Source of the DNA: Brugia malayi
Lineage: Eukaryota > Nematoda > Chromadorea > Rhabditida > Onchocercidae
Direction: 5' to 3'
NCBI RefSeq assembly: GCF_000002995.4
Contig: NW_025062476.1
Span: 1,786,001 to 1,850,000 of the forward strand
DNA: 64,000 bases
Part shown: piece after piece, positions 26,914-41,054 of the stretch
Layout: each line of letters starts with the position of its first letter
How positions within the stretch are numbered: position 1 is the stretch's first letter
Notes under the pieces: generated by a model
Seen by the model: the letters and a program-made list of their open reading frames with translations, nothing else
Database searches by the model: none
What the model was told of the DNA's origin: nothing
Translations under genes and position numbers: made by a program

Positions 26914-29900
26914 CAAAATGGAGCGGTGTACAGGAGATTTTAGGAAATCAGAACTTTTAGCATTGGAGAATGTCGTACAAGTGGTACCGGATGCTGTTTC
27001 GAATACATCTCTCGGATTTTTTGAAATGCTTCCACCTGAGTTACTATATGTAATGTTTGACAACATTCCAGGTTTCTCACTTCGTTGATTCTCTTTTATA
27101 AAAATTTTTAAAAATTTTAAGAGCTGAGAGAAGAAATTTTGTTATGTATTGTCTTTCCAAAAGGATATATGACAAATGTTCACTTTCTATTTTTACTAAA
27201 AATGGAGCTATAATTTCAGTGCTACAGTTAAAACAACTATGTCTTTCGTCCAGTACACTAAATGCTAAAGTCTGTGAATACATCTCAATGGCTAGTACAC
27301 GTAGGCGGTTTTTCACAGAAACAGGGGCAGCATACTACGGTGATTTTGAGAGCGCAAAAGATCCATTTTATGCTTGGGGTTAGTTCGGTTTGATTTTCAG
27401 GTGATGTTTTTTGTTAATGAAGTTGAGGTAGTATCATATGATGTATGATGTAACAGTGTACAGTCTGCTAGATATATTGGACCCAGTCATTATTTTAAAA
27501 TAAATACAAGTAACATTCAATTTTTTCAGGTATGCTTCTAAAAGCTTGCTCAATTGTAATGAGTTTTCATAGCAGCCATGTTTTCTTGGCAAAATTCTTC
27601 ATCAAGGTAAAAGTAACACAACTAGTTCATATCCTCATATAGTTTTTAAGAATTAAAAACGTTTAAAATATATAATTTTCAGAACAAAAAGATTGATAAT
27701 TGGTGCGGTTGGGGTCGATGTTTTATGGCGGTAAGTTTAGACCAAACATACCTTTTATTAATTCGAGTTGTTTCCAACCGCTAATTTTTTCTTTTAGTGG
27801 AAACTAAGTTGAAATTTCCGGTGCATTTTCTTGGTTTATAGCAATTATTCTTAGTGCTTGTTAAATAGTCGACGCTCTGATGCTCAAGATAATAATGTGT
27901 TAAGGAGACAAGTTAAGACTTGTCTATTAAATTAAATTGGTCTAGTAAATTTTTTCTCTATCTTCTCTATTTTCTTGAAGTGATAAAAAATTAATAACTT
28001 TTTCTTTTTCTAGTTTTGCAAAGGATGGACGCACAATGAATGTGAGATGCTATTCCGGGCGGTGATGAGATTTACTGGCTTAAATGGCATTCTCAACCGT
28101 ACTATGTCAAGAAAAGTCAAAAGCTATTCTCACTTAGAAATAGAGGTAACAATTGCGAGATTTACTGTAGCTCAGTTTTTCAAACAAACTTTTTAGATAC
28201 GAGCCCGTCTCCGAGGTTTTTTCCTGAGCTGCTGGGAAAAGAATGATGAATCTTATGGATTCTGGATTTCACTTATTTTGCGCACTCAAAAGACTATCTC
28301 TCAACAGGGACAATTATTTATGATCATATTTGGACCTTTGAAGCTGGATGATGATAACTGCGGTAAGGAATGGCATTTACGTTCATCTTAAAGAAATTTT
28401 TTGATTTTGAAATTAAAACAAAACAATCACCAAAATTCATCATTGTCTACGATTTGAAGATACTATATAATTTCCGCTTATTCAGAGGTCATTGACTGGG
28501 ATCTGTTAAGTAATACATCGATTGAAGATCGTCGTCTATGTGAGGAAATAATTGGTCCTATGTCCTTCAGTATCCACTGTATGGTCAGTAATGAAAATTT
28601 AATGGGATATGCATGGAGTGATTATCATATCTTCAATTTGATCGAGGAAATTACAAGTAAATAATTTGTGGTCTGTTGTTTTCAAAGAATTAAAATTGTG
28701 CGCTGCTTAAATTATATTTATTGATTACTCTCAAGCTCTATCACCTTGAAATAACGAAATCGCTGGCGTGCATGAAATGACATGCTGGAATTGCTGGAAC
28801 AAGTTATGTGATAGAACTTCTAAGTTCGATGGAGCAGTATGTAATCTGATAGGATAAAAAGTGAAATGCAACAACCTGATATTAAATTTATCGCATTGAC
28901 ACTAAAAGGCTACAATCTGCAATTAAATGATCAAAGAATCCAGACTCAGATCAGATCCTTTTGTTTTAATATTACTGAATTATTATGCTGTTGCATTCGA
29001 TTATGGTCATTTCAATTTGCTACTCAACTTGCAATTTCACTAAACTATAATTGAAATTGAAAAGTTTTTCCTTCTTCTTTAAGCAGCTCCACATTCCTGG
29101 ACTCTTGACAACTTTGCTGCACTTTTGGCTCTTCGACCAAAACTTATCCATATTGCACTGCATGCTCGGATAATACATGGTCATCAAGAAGAAGCGGCTC
29201 ATCTCTTTCACGCAATAAATTCGGTATATTTATGTGCAAATTTTCCTAACCATCTCTCAAATGAAAGTTATTATTAAAAAAAAGGTTAAAAAATTAAGTT
29301 CAACGCCTTTTTGCAGAAATACCTAACTATAATCTGGAGTATTTTAGATGTATCACTGCAGAAATTAAAGAAAGTATTTTTTGCTTACGTTATTTAATTT
29401 TTTGAAGGGAATAAGATGCTTATTGGCGCATAATTTCAGAAACCGATTTTTGCCATATATTTACCACAGAAAATATAAATTCAGCAATTTTTATTTTTCA
29501 AAAATCTCATAATTTATTAGAATCCGCTTTTTAAACTTAGGTTTTGCATCAATGGGGTATTTTCTCAAGCACAGCTGTGACCGGTGTGCTACTAAAAACA
29601 TTTCGAGCCTTATCTGATATTCGCCGTCGCCTTTTTTTGTCTTCTTTTTTGAGAACCGAATCAGAGCTATTGAGCGATGCTCTAATGAACGAACCTTGTG
29701 GGTACTTTTATTTATTTTGAATCAGTAGAGAGAATATGTGAAGTTATTCCAAGGAATATGAAAATAAAATTAACTAATAGTAACTAATTATTAGCATTTT
29801 ATGCTTTTTTAATCTTTTGTATTCATATAACATGCTTTTCTCTAGTCGATCGCGATTATTTTTATATGGAATTAGCTGTTGGACGCGCTGTATCGCCGCT

Positions 29901-29928
29901 AGTAACACTGATGGCGTCAAATGTCTGA
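26914..29928 (+). CDS. prom-1: F-box protein, FBXO47/PROM-1 homologue
   Basis: Exons: 26914-27071, 27220-27378, 27530-27606, 27683-27730, 28014-28145, 28197-28362, 28486-28656, 29084-29223, 29541-29697, 29846-29928 (TGA). An ATG at 26918 would give 428 residues, close to human FBXO47 (452); joining the upstream exons would give 553. The F-box is LPPELLYVMFDNIP onward (exons 4-5 of the long model). FBXO47-like blocks follow: W-H-ECEMLFRAV, HLEIEIRARLRGFF, WISLILRTQK, QLFMIIFGPL, IFNLIEEIT, SWTLDNFAALLAL and the final helical exon. PROM-1 is the substrate receptor of an SCF ubiquitin ligase that promotes meiotic entry and chromosome pairing in C. elegans. The last splice is ambiguous: donor at 29698 gives a short end (DRDYFYMELAVGRAV...), while donor at 29702 gives another frame ending near 30026. 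I prefer the first as more protein-like. Confidence 0.86.
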
Positions 29929-32900
29929 AAGCAAAATTTTTAGTCAAGTTAAATTTTGTTAATCGTTATGCTATGTTGTATAATTTTTTTAATAATATTT
30001 TGTTTAATTTGATCATGTTTGTTTGACAATTTTTAAAATATTTTTTTACATAATTTATTTGTTGATAAGGATAAATTTGTTCTGTAATTTTTCAATGCAC
30101 AGTTTCAGACACTCATTTGAAATTTGTCTGTGACTAAGCATGATCCGGAAAAACTTTTAAGCTGTAATATTTATTAACCGTAACACGGATGATAAAATGT
30201 GGCAAAAAATTTATTGCTATTATTTTTGACTATTTATCGAAATCCAAAATTCTTTGTCCAAATAAACCATTAATTTAATTTTCTATGCCAAATGAATTAA
30301 GTTTGTGTGCATTTTATATGATCGATATTGTTTTGTTTTGTTTGTTTGTTTTATTTCTTTTTGAATGATGCATTTTTGTGAATTATTCGTTTATGTAAAT
30401 TATTTTCATTCCTTAATATTTTTATTATTTATGGTCAAAGCAACATATCAGTTTTTGTGAGTTAATTATTTTTAGTGGTTGCAACAACTATTGAAGTCCT
30501 AATATGATATAGCAGAAATTCAGTTACTACTGTTTATCATTAACCATATCTAAATTATCAATCAACTAGATTGTTATCATTATGCAAAAGAGTCTTTGGT
30601 CTTTTCATCTTTATTAGAAATCACTGCAAAAATAATTACAATTAATTCCACTAGTAAGATACAAATTAATACAACTGAAAAGAAAATAAACTAACAATCA
30701 ACAAGAAAAGTAAGCAAATAGACTTATAAAATTCCGAAGAAACTTGAATATTAACAAACTATTAAATATATTTGAGGAAAAAAGAAAGATTATACATTTC
30801 TTTTGCTATTACAAAACAATTAACCAAAATGATTAATGAGCAACTTGAAAAAAATTAAATTTGGAAAAATTTAATTTTAGGATCAAATATAATAGTGATG
30901 GTTATTAAATGGGCTACATATATGCTCTAGTAGATGAATTAGTACATTTTTCGTTTACTTCCGATTCTCTCCAATATGACTAAAAATAAAATTAAATGTT
31001 TAAATTTATTATTCTCACATAAATACAAAATAATTTCAGAATTATTTTAAAATTCCAAAATATTTGAAATGATCGAATTTCATAGTTAAATAATAGATAT
31101 AACATTCACTGATGCCTTTATTAGCAGTTTTTTTACATCTTATGATATTTGAACTCTCGTAAAAATTAAACCAATCAATAAATTCATAAAATACCATTAA
31201 TGTTCCAGTAATTTTATTACATTCATAATTTCATTTCATTATTAAGCAATGGTAGAATGACGAAGAAGCGAAAGTTTAAAATTATTTATTTCCTTAAATC
31301 ATAAAAATTAATTGAAATGAAGAATGGAATTCATCATGAGGAATGATTTTAAAAAAAAAAAAGTTTGTAAAGAGATAAAAGCTTTTTCCTAATTTATTAT
31401 TTATATGATTAAACAATGATTTTCATTGATTAATTACATTTAATGCTTAGTTTGTTAATTAATAATGATTGACAATTATTTAAAAAACCAAAAAAAAAAA
31501 AAAAAAAACTAAAGTTTAAAAAAGACACTGTCATTTCTTATTGCAATATGAAATTCATTAAATAATAAAATTAAATTCATTGCTTTATTATTGTCTGTTT
31601 CATTTCATTTCTTTCATTTTGCTGTATTCTTGAATTAATCAATGATATTACAAAAACTGAAGGAAATTTTTCATATTATCACTTTATTTTCCAATGTGAT
31701 TCATTAATTTGGGATTAAATTTGAATTAAATCTCCATCGATCACTTTTTCTTTTAATTTTTCAATTTTTTTTTTCACTTCAAACAACAAATTTGTTTTAT
31801 GAATAAACAGTAATATTGATGTGATAGTGATAATCGTGTAAAATTGCGCATAATTTTCATTACTGATAAAATTTGGTGCGCAATTTTACAATATATGAAT
31901 ACTTTTATATACTTTGAAAGATAAATTACTCAAATAGTTTAAAAAAATTTGTTTAGAAAACAAAACAAAATATTTGAATAGTTAATTATTTTCATATTTG
32001 AATAGCAATGATTATTATTTTATTCTGAAATGAACTTTTAATGTGTGATATAAAATTGAACAAGAAATTTTTATCAGTAAATGGTATAATTTGATAACTG
32101 GGCGCAAAAGTAAGATATATTAGCAAGTTCGAGAAATTCTCTAATTTTGTTTAAAATAAAAATTTATTCATAAATGATTGAAAGAAAAAAGCGATAAGAA
32201 CTTATTTCATTTGGTGGTGATAAAAGAAATAGTAATGGAGAAAAAAATGATAGTTAATCAGTTCGTTCTACAAATATTTTTAATTTATCAAAAGTGCTTT
32301 TGTACGTCAGATATTTGCTAACTGATAATTGATTAGGAAAGTTAAATTTATCAAAGTGCCAATAAAATATCATTATTGATAGTAAATTTCGTTTTAAATG
32401 TTTTGATAATTAGGTCGGTTATCTTTGATGACATATAACTTTTTTTACTTTTTTTTTTTTTTTTTTAAATCTCTCCAATGTTTATTTCGCTAATTATCTC
32501 AATTTATCAAAATTTAATTTTAAATTTTAATTGAAAAATTTTCATTTTTTTTGATGCTTTGTTACACTGAATTTTGTACACTTACAGGATTTAATATTGT
32601 ACTAAGTGGAATTGATTTATACAATTTACTCAAAATCACCGTACAAATTTGTAATATTTTAGTATGAAAATTAAAAAATTTGGAAAACAAAGAGTTATAT
32701 GAAAATTAGAAATGCATTTACTGATGAAAGGAAATTGAAATAAGCAAATTACATATATTTTTTTAATTTCCACCTTTCGATTCTCATAAACAGCTTATCA
32801 GTTCATTTCCTTTTATTTAATAACAAAAATAAAAAAAAGATGAGAAATTTACATGATTATATTAAATTTTTTCCTCTTGCACTGAATTCTCTAAAAATCA

Positions 32901-34576
32901 AAGATTAATTCTTAAAAGTTATGTTTAAAATATTAATTGTTTTTCATGCATTACATTTGCCTTGGTATTACTATTTTTCGTCACAATGGCGAAGCTATAA
33001 CGTAGTGAACAAAGACTATTGTTCAAAGTGCTTTTAATCCACTTTGTAACCTTAACATCCATAAAATCCCTCCCAATTTCCTTCCTTACAAAGCCATTCA
33101 TTATAGTTCTTTGTTTGGTATGGCTCGGTTGCGAGGTGTCTAGCTTGCTTATATCTTTAAATGTTTTATAATTGAGTTACATTTGTGTGTTATGTGTCAA
33201 TTCATTATTGTATGTTATATAATTTTTAATATTAATCTGTAGTTTTAATTACTCAAATTTGAAGTTTGAATAATAAAGTATTTCACGAAGACTCTCACAG
33301 TACACTTACACAGAACGGAACCAGTACAGATTCGAGAATCTACCAGTATCGAAGACAAAGAAGTCAACGACCTGAACTGTCAAGAAAGGGAATCTACTTT
33401 GTTTCACAAGCAAACAGAGCAGTAAGAAAGAAATTCTAAATTTGCTTTTACATAATTTTTGGCGTTTCTTAGTTCTGTTTGCCATTATTTTCAGAAACGA
33501 AAAGGAAGAATTATAAATTACAATTTAGATTGATTGACTATTTATAAAATTTCGTCTGAATTTAAACTAATTTATTTCATTGCTATAAAAAGTTATAAAT
33601 AAATTATTAGAAAAAAATATATATGTAATGTAATTCAGTAATTTTAGACCCAAATTATAATTCAATGTTTTGCAATGGGGAAAATTTTTGAAGGAAAAAA
33701 AAATTCGAATGAATATTAGTTATTATATTATTCATTTTCACCGTATAATTTTAAAATCATACAATTGGTTTTCGATTTTTAGGAATTAATGATGGATTTT
33801 TTTTTCTAAAAATTTTATTTTCAAATTACTTACAAAAGATTATTTCTATCATACCGATCTGAGAGGAAAAAAAAAACGATGGTTAACAAAAAAATTAGCT
33901 ACAAGATAGTAATAACTTGGAACAAAAATTGTTTAACTGATTATAGAAATTTGTGGTGAAGAAGAAAAAAATCTCAAAAACAATGAATATTTTAGTTTCC
34001 TTTAATTTAACTTTTAAAATTTCAATCTCGTCTATGACAAATATACTCTTTTTATTTCATTTAAATAAAATTTGATCAATAAAAAAAAAAATATTTTGAA
34101 TAAAAGTAATTGACGTAAAGTGAAACAAACCAAGTGCTACTGATAAATTCATAATCAGTGAACTAAATAAATTTTACAAAAACATTTTAATCATACAAAT
34201 ACATTAAACAATGATACAATTTTAATTGAGGTATGAAAAAAAAAACGTCACAAACTATCAAAGAAGAAATTTGTGCAAAATTTTTAAACATTCACAAATA
34301 ATAAATAATAAGAGCAACAAATAATAAACAATAAAACAATAAGCAATTCATTTTCCTAATCTATTATTTTTTTAAAAAAAAAAAATTTTTAATCCTTATT
34401 CAAAATTTTTAAAAAAAGAATTAACAATTTCATACATTTTAATTGATGAGTAGCAAAATTTATTTATTAAAATTAAGGCTACATAACATGATGAGCACAC
34501 TACAATACATAGAAGCCTACCATATAAGGCCTTAAAAACGATGAAATATTAAATAGCAAAAAAAAAATTTAAATTG
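29929..34576. other. AT-rich intergenic region (convergent 3' ends)
   Basis: About 4.6 kb between the F-box gene and the minus-strand gene ending at 34577. AATAAA at 30261-30266 may end the F-box transcript. TTTATT at 34459 and 34463 gives AATAAA for the minus strand. The rest is AT-rich with poly-A/T runs and no supported gene, except the coding-like island at 33263-33439 listed separately. Confidence 0.5.
33263..33439 (+). other. Coding-like, less AT-rich island (unassigned)
   Basis: A stretch of about 180 bp is visibly less AT-rich than the surrounding kilobases. It is open in two frames for most of its length: a basic 58-residue frame (33263-33439) containing STDSRIYQYRRQRSQRPE, and an acidic frame ending at 33425. 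Neither has an early ATG. AATAAAG lies at 33272-33278, just before the island. It could be an orphan exon, a retroelement fragment (LTR end followed by leader) or a non-coding RNA. I recognise no family. Confidence 0.3.
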
Positions 34577-37500
34577 CTAGCAATTAATTGTGCTTGTAGA
34601 TTGTCTTTTTCGAAATTTCTTTTGATGCTTTTGAAATTGTTCCCTGATTTCAAGCAATGATACCGGTCGATTTTTATTATCAATCGATTTTGGAAGAGTA
34701 ATTTTAAAAGTTTCATGAATTCGCTGCTGCTCACTTCTTCGTCTTGAATTTCGTAATTGAGGTATCAAAGAATGACGTCGATTGAATGATGTTGACAAAT
34801 CTGCTTGTAAAGTTTGTTTTGGTTGATAATTCACTTTTGGTTGTGGAATATATGAGGGATAATTGCGACCTGATATCATAGTACCAATCGAATTTTGCAT
34901 CAATGAAGATGATTTATCCTTTAAATTTCATTAATTACAATTGTTACAATAATAAACAATTAAATATGAAATATAGAAATGTATGCTTTTGAGTTTTTTA
35001 TTTTTTTTAAATAAAAATTACCCTTAAATTTCACTAATTGCAATAATAAGTAATTGAATATGAAATATATGAAATGTATGCTTTTGAGTTTTTTATTTTT
35101 TTAAATAAAAATTACCCTTAAATTTCACTAATTGCAATAATAAGTAATTGAATATAAAATATATGAAATGTATGCTTCTGAGATTTTTATTTTTTATAAT
35201 AAAAATTACCCTTAAATTTCACTAATTGCAATAATAAACAATTAAATATGAAACATGGAAATGTATGCTTTTGAGTTTTTTTTTTTTAAATAAAAAATAC
35301 CTTTAAATTTCACTAATTGCAATAATGAGCAGTTAAATATGAAACTTGTAAAATGCATGCCCTTGAGTTTTTTTTTTCTTTTTTTTTAAATATAAACTAT
35401 TTTTAAATTTTACAAATGCAATAATGAGCAATTAAATATGAAACTTATAGAACGTATGGTTTTGAGTTTTTTTATAGAAATTACCTTTCAATTTTATTAA
35501 TTGCAATAATAAGTAATTAAATATGAAACATACAAATTGCACACTTTTTGAATTTGTTATTTTTTAAATAAAAATTACTTCTAAATTCCAGGTAATTTCA
35601 GTTAAGAAATGTATGCTTTTGAGTTTTTCATTCTTTAGAATGAAAATTGTAAGTTAAATTTGAAATTGATTGTAATCAATAATAAATGTAAAACAGTCTC
35701 GTTTATGTTATTATACACACTTAATTAAAAAAAAAAAATTGTTGTTTAGTTATGTCAAAAGAAAATTATTAGAAAAGTAAACAAGTAGAGAAATAAAGAA
35801 TATCAAATATTGAGTGATAATTAATTTTAATCAGAAGCAATCAATAGAGTTTTATTAAAGTGATCTTTGACCGAAAACTTTTTCAAATTTATCACTTTCG
35901 ATCTTGCAATAATACAAATAAACATGTATGGATATTATCAAGCTTACTGAAGGATTGAAATTAGCAAATAATTCAAAATAATCCTTATCAGATATCACTT
36001 CAAAATTTAGCTAATATCCATCAGTGATTTAAAATCATTGATTAGATAAAAATTTGGATGGTAATTACAGTTAAAAATAAAATTATTATACCAAATAGTA
36101 ATGAATGAAAAAAAAGAAAATAGCAATATGAAATTAAAATTTTTAAATTGTTTATTAAATTTAATTAAATATAAAAATAATGGAAACAAATAAAAGACTT
36201 ACAAATGTTGCAAATAATGATAATTTTCTCAATCGATCAGTAGCAGTTTTATTTGTGGATGGTATCGGTATTTTACTTGTTCGATACTCACGTGCTACAC
36301 GTCGTTTCTCTTCACGCTAGAAGAAAAAAAGATGTTGTTGAAATTAAAGTTTAAAGTATCAATAATATTTAACCTTTGAACCCTTTTAACTGTCATATGT
36401 TTCATTTGGTTAAATTTACAAATTACTGACTAGAAAATACTAAACCAAAAAAGTTTTGAAAAAGGAAATTTTAAAAATTTACAAAATATTGAATTGCATT
36501 ATTTTTTCTTTATTTCAAATTTAAAATGACAAACTTTTTCTGTTCTCCATAAATATTGCACAAAAATTCGCTTTTGAAAACCATAAACTTCAGTTGCATC
36601 TGAAATTGTACAAACAGTAACAAAATTAATTATAATAAAATATCAAAAATTAATTTACAATTGTGATATCTGTAAAATAGTGGCAGAAAAAAATAAATTT
36701 TTTATATTAAACAATGATTAGTAGTATTAAACTTATATTAGTAGTATCATTGAAATTTTAAGTTCAATTATTTTCCCATTTACATTTCAAAGAATTTTTT
36801 GCTTTCACTTTAAGAAATTATGCAAATTTCAGTTTTTTTACAAAATTAATTTAAAAGAATTATAATTTGGAGAAACAAAAAAATGAAAATTAATCAATAA
36901 TTTAATTACTTTTCGTAACTGGATTAATACAACTGATAATTCGATGAAAACTGATACACGTCTTCCAGTGACTGTATATCCGTGATACTCTAAATATTAA
37001 ATTTTAAATTAAATTCACACTTTAATTATTAATTAATAATAATTAGAAAATAGATAAAGTATGAATGTATATGATTGATTAGCTTATTTTAACAAATTGA
37101 TAATACCGAAAAATTTGTTCTAATGGAATTGGTTCAATGCTAGCTGCTCGACCTCTTCGTGCATATGCACAACGTAATTCACCGCGGCAGAGTAATGCAT
37201 CAACCTTAATTAATTAATTAAATAATCAATTAATTTAAAAAAAAAAACTGTTTATTTACAAAAGAAGTCAAAATTTTAAATTAATGGAATGAATTTATTT
37301 ACAAAAATAATCAAAATGTTATTTATTTTAAATTAATCTTTTTATAAAAATACAAAAAATTATTTGCAAAAATAGTCAAAATGCTATTTTAAATTAATGG
37401 AATGAATTTATTTACAAAAATAATCAAAATGTTATTTATTTTAAACTAATCGTTTTACAAAAATTCAAAATGCTATTTTAAATTAATGAAATGAATTAAA

Positions 37501-39009
37501 TTATACCTCATAAAATGTTTTCATCCCTTTCGATAAGTAATAGCGTACTCGAGAACTTGTTTGCTTCCACCATGATTTCGAATTTTCAATTATTTGTTCA
37601 ACATCAACCAAATCACCATTAATTACAAAACAATAATTTTCCATAGCCAATAATGGTGGCTGCTAATAGAATGCAAAAAAAAAAAAAGAAATATGAGTTA
37701 TTTTAAAATTAAAAAAAATAAATTAAAATTAAAACTTTTTTAATTAAATATAAATGAGTAAACAATTATGTTAACTAAAATAATTTGAAAGAAAGATTTG
37801 CTTTTTCTTTTTTAATCTTCAAAATTTTGATCCATATTGTCATTAAAATTTTTGGAAATTATCTAATTATTTTAATACTATTTTCAGTATGCAAATTTTT
37901 CTAATCATTTAAATATATAAACAATGTACAGAAAGAAAAAAGAAATAATTATGATGTGATAACTGATAGATTTCAATTTTGAATTAGAATTAAAACTTAT
38001 TTAAATAAATATAAACTAAAACAATTAGACGCAAAAAAAAGCAATTGTTTATATAATTTTACAAAATTTTGATCAATTTTTCGATTAAAATTTATGAAAA
38101 TTAGTTAATTATTTTAATACCATTCTCAATATGCAAATTTTTTTTAAATTATTTAAACACATAAATATTAAAAAAAGATTGCTAACCTTATTGATATATT
38201 CGAAAGGACAATTTAAAACACTTTTCAATGTCATCCGTGTATCCAAAGCTGTATTTTCAATTGAAAATACAGTTGAATCACCGTGCATAATATCTTTTTC
38301 CGAATCTGATACTATTAATTATCACAATTATCATTAACTGATAAATAATTTATTTATTATTTTAATAATTTATTCGTTTTTTTTAAAATTATTTTGATAA
38401 TTTACAAATTTATTATCAATAATGAATAATGTGAGATTCCTCCTTTTTTTTTCAAATCAAAATTTTATTTTATAGTGATAAGTTAATGAAACATAGTCAT
38501 TTTAAACTTATCAATTTTTTTAAACGAGTAAAAAATTTTATAAATTAATGAAAGATTGACATAATTTGCAAATTTATTATTAATAAATTTGTAAATTATG
38601 TGAAATCCCTCATTTTTTTTTCCAATCAAAATTTATTTTATAGTAATAAATTAATGAGATTTAGTGTTTTTTTTTTTTTTTTTTTTTAAATAAAAAATAT
38701 GTATCATTGATACTATTCTCTATAAAGCAAGTAAATAATAATTAAAATAAAATAAAAAATAAAACAAATAAATAATAAATTAAAAAAATTTTTTTCCAAT
38801 CAAAATTTAAATTTTTTTCCAATCAAAATTTATTTTATAGTAATAAATTAGTGGTGAAATTTAAAAAGACCTGAATTTGGATCAGTTTCTTGCTCTGATA
38901 TTTCATCTCGATCAACTTCCACCGGAAATGCAATGATTGACTCACTTGAATCACTGCTAATACTGTCACGATGAGTGACACATGTTGCTTGAACCCTCAA
39001 GTAATGCAT
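34577..39009 (-). CDS. Paralogue of the K2P channel tail domain (orphan NYCFVI domain protein)
   Basis: Exons in transcript order: 38871-39009, 38187-38311, 37507-37662, 37107-37204, 36910-36989, 36535-36599, 36203-36316, 34577-34918 (stop). Phases close, giving 372 residues from the ATG at 39007-39009. Residues about 80-280 align with the last exon of the K2P gene upstream: LNCPFEYIN-QPP-L-ENYCFVING against LNAPESIIS-ELPPAV-DNYCFVIDG, then RYYLSKGMKTFYEVDALLCRG, VSRIYSHWKTCISFHRII, and KRIFVQYLWR followed by a basic tail. The final exon is low-complexity and rich in R, Q and S. There is no signal peptide or membrane segment. The true 5' end is uncertain: a 26-nt exon at 40057-40082 can be joined through an acceptor at 38996-38997, so this unit could be an alternative 3' end of the channel gene. 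I recognise no named domain. Confidence 0.74.
34918..35660. repeat. Intronic tandem array, about 95-bp unit
   Basis: About seven imperfect copies, marked by GTATGCTTTTGAG-type cores near 34981, 35076, 35170, 35264, 35356, 35455 and 35613. Each is paired with TTAAATTTCACTAATTGCAA. The first copy begins at the acceptor of the last exon of the 372-aa gene, so on the minus strand each unit carries an imitation of that 3' splice site (GAAATTTAAG). Confidence 0.85.
37245..37500. repeat. Intronic direct repeats
   Basis: Three partial copies of AATTAATGGAATGAATTTAT followed by a TTTACAAAAATAATCAAAAT-type segment, in the intron between the third and fourth exons of the 372-aa gene. Confidence 0.7.
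38440..38860. repeat. Intronic direct repeats
   Basis: Three or four dispersed copies of AATCAAAATTTATTTTATAG plus TAATAAATTAATGAG, at about 38451, 38621 and 38798-38850, in the first modelled intron of the 372-aa gene. Confidence 0.7.
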
Positions 39010-41054
39010 TTTTTTAATTTAATCATTTAAAATTTTTTGAACAGTAATTATTTATTAACTCATTTCAGTTAAGTAAAAAAAGGATAAATCAATCAGTTAG
39101 AAAATTTTGATTTAACAAAATCTAAAAAATTGATAAGAAAATTTTTCTTATAGTGTATTGTAATAACAAATTAATAGAATTTTATATCAATAAAATTTTA
39201 TTAATTTCAAATTGTTTTCTTTTAATTGTTTTTTCTTTTTTTTTAAAAAAAAACAAAATGAACAATATAAAATTCTAATACAAAAAGTTAATATTTTCAA
39301 AAAAAAAAAAAAAAAAAAACTGCTAGAATTTAAGTTTTATGATTGAGTTTTTAAAAAATACCAAAAAAAATCAGCTGTTTCTATTCTTTTTTTTTACATT
39401 ATCGATTAATTTTTTTCTTATTTTTTCAAAGTTAAAATTTTAATTTATAAACATATGAAATGCTTAACAAATAACAATAAATTTTTATAAAAAAAAAATG
39501 AATTTAAAATAGCACTGTACAATATTGATACATTTAATTGAATATATTTAGTTTCTTTTTCTATTTTCTATCATGTTAATCAAAATTTTTTTCTTTAAAA
39601 GTCATTCCAAATTTTAAATTTAAATTTATGATTGAGAAAAAAAAAACAACAACAATTAACTATTGAATTTAATTTGATACATAAGCACTGTATGATTTGC
39701 AGTTCTGTTTACATAATTAAATTATCATTATTTAAGTAAATAAAAAATTGAACAAACATTTGTTGCAGTAATGAAAATGAACGAAAAAAAAAAAAACTAA
39801 ATTATTATAAAATATATATTATTTATGTAATACCCGAAATGTTATTTCATGATGCTAATCAAATTATGCAGTTAAATTTATTTAAAATTTTAGCATTTCA
39901 AAAAATGGTGACAATTAAATTATTCGAATAGATAAAATTTGGAAATAAATTCAACTAATTCATAAATTTACTTCAAATTCATGAGAAAATACATATTAAA
40001 TCTATTAAACAGTGAAAAATTAAAAGTAAATTATAAAAAAGAAATTCACTTCCTACCATTTCAGCTTCACTTTTTCTTCTATCTAAAAATTTTATTATAA
40101 TATAAACTATCACTGTTTCTATTATTAGTAAATTATCTCAGTGATAAAAAAAAAAAAAGTTTCAACCAATTTCAACTAATCAAATAAACATTTCAACCAA
40201 TAGTGATAACATAAAAATAAAATTTTTCAACCAATCAAACAAATAATAGAATAATCGTATATTAATTATTACATTTAATGTATTATTAATTAATTAATTA
40301 ATTAAATACAAAATATTCAGTTATACTGTATACAAAATCAAATTATTGTCATTTGAGCATTAATACAATCAATTGTACTGCACGAAAATGTATGAAAATA
40401 GATCAAAGATATTATTGAATGATTATTTTATCATATTCTGATAACAATGAATCTTCTGAGACTTTACATACTGTAATTAATTTAATCATTTTCACAATTA
40501 ATTACAATCAATATTGTGCAATTCTCTTGCATATATGGAAAAGATTCATTGGAGTAACGATTTGTGCTATAAAATTATCACTGTTATCACTGATATCATT
40601 CAGAATAAATAAATAAATTATAAATTGTAACTAGTACACAATAAACCTTATAATTATGCAAATTATTTGCGAGGAATTTTTTTTTTTTTTTTTGAGAATA
40701 TTATCAAAGAATAAATTTTAGTGTTAAAATCAATTACTTTGCAATTTTCCTCCTTAATAATTATCCAATGATTATTGTAGCTATAACTATTCGTCGTTCT
40801 TTTTTTTGAATAATTAATTTAACTAAATTTGTTTTTTTTTTTGAGAATATTATTGAGAGCACAAATTTTAGTGTTAAAATCAATATTATCAAAAAATAAA
40901 TTTTAGTGTTAAATATTTTGAAGCATTCATTTGATAAATCATTAAAAAAAAAAAAATGCTTTTAGCAAAATGAAATCAAAATGTTCAACTTTCACTTATC
41001 AATATTTTTCTCTTTTTTTTTACCAAAAAAGAAAAACAAAAACAAAAACAAAAT
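39010..41054. other. Region between the two paralogous units
   Basis: AT-rich DNA with poly-A/T runs. Direct repeats of GAGAATATTATCAAAGAATA plus AATTTTAGTGTTAAAATCAA lie at about 40690-40740 and 40840-40920. A 26-nt candidate exon on the minus strand at 40057-40082 has TTTTTAG before it and GTAGGA after it. Its phase (in 0, out 2) matches the downstream 372-aa gene. It also matches the phase-0 end of the K2P exon at 44592. No other coding evidence was found. Confidence 0.45.
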
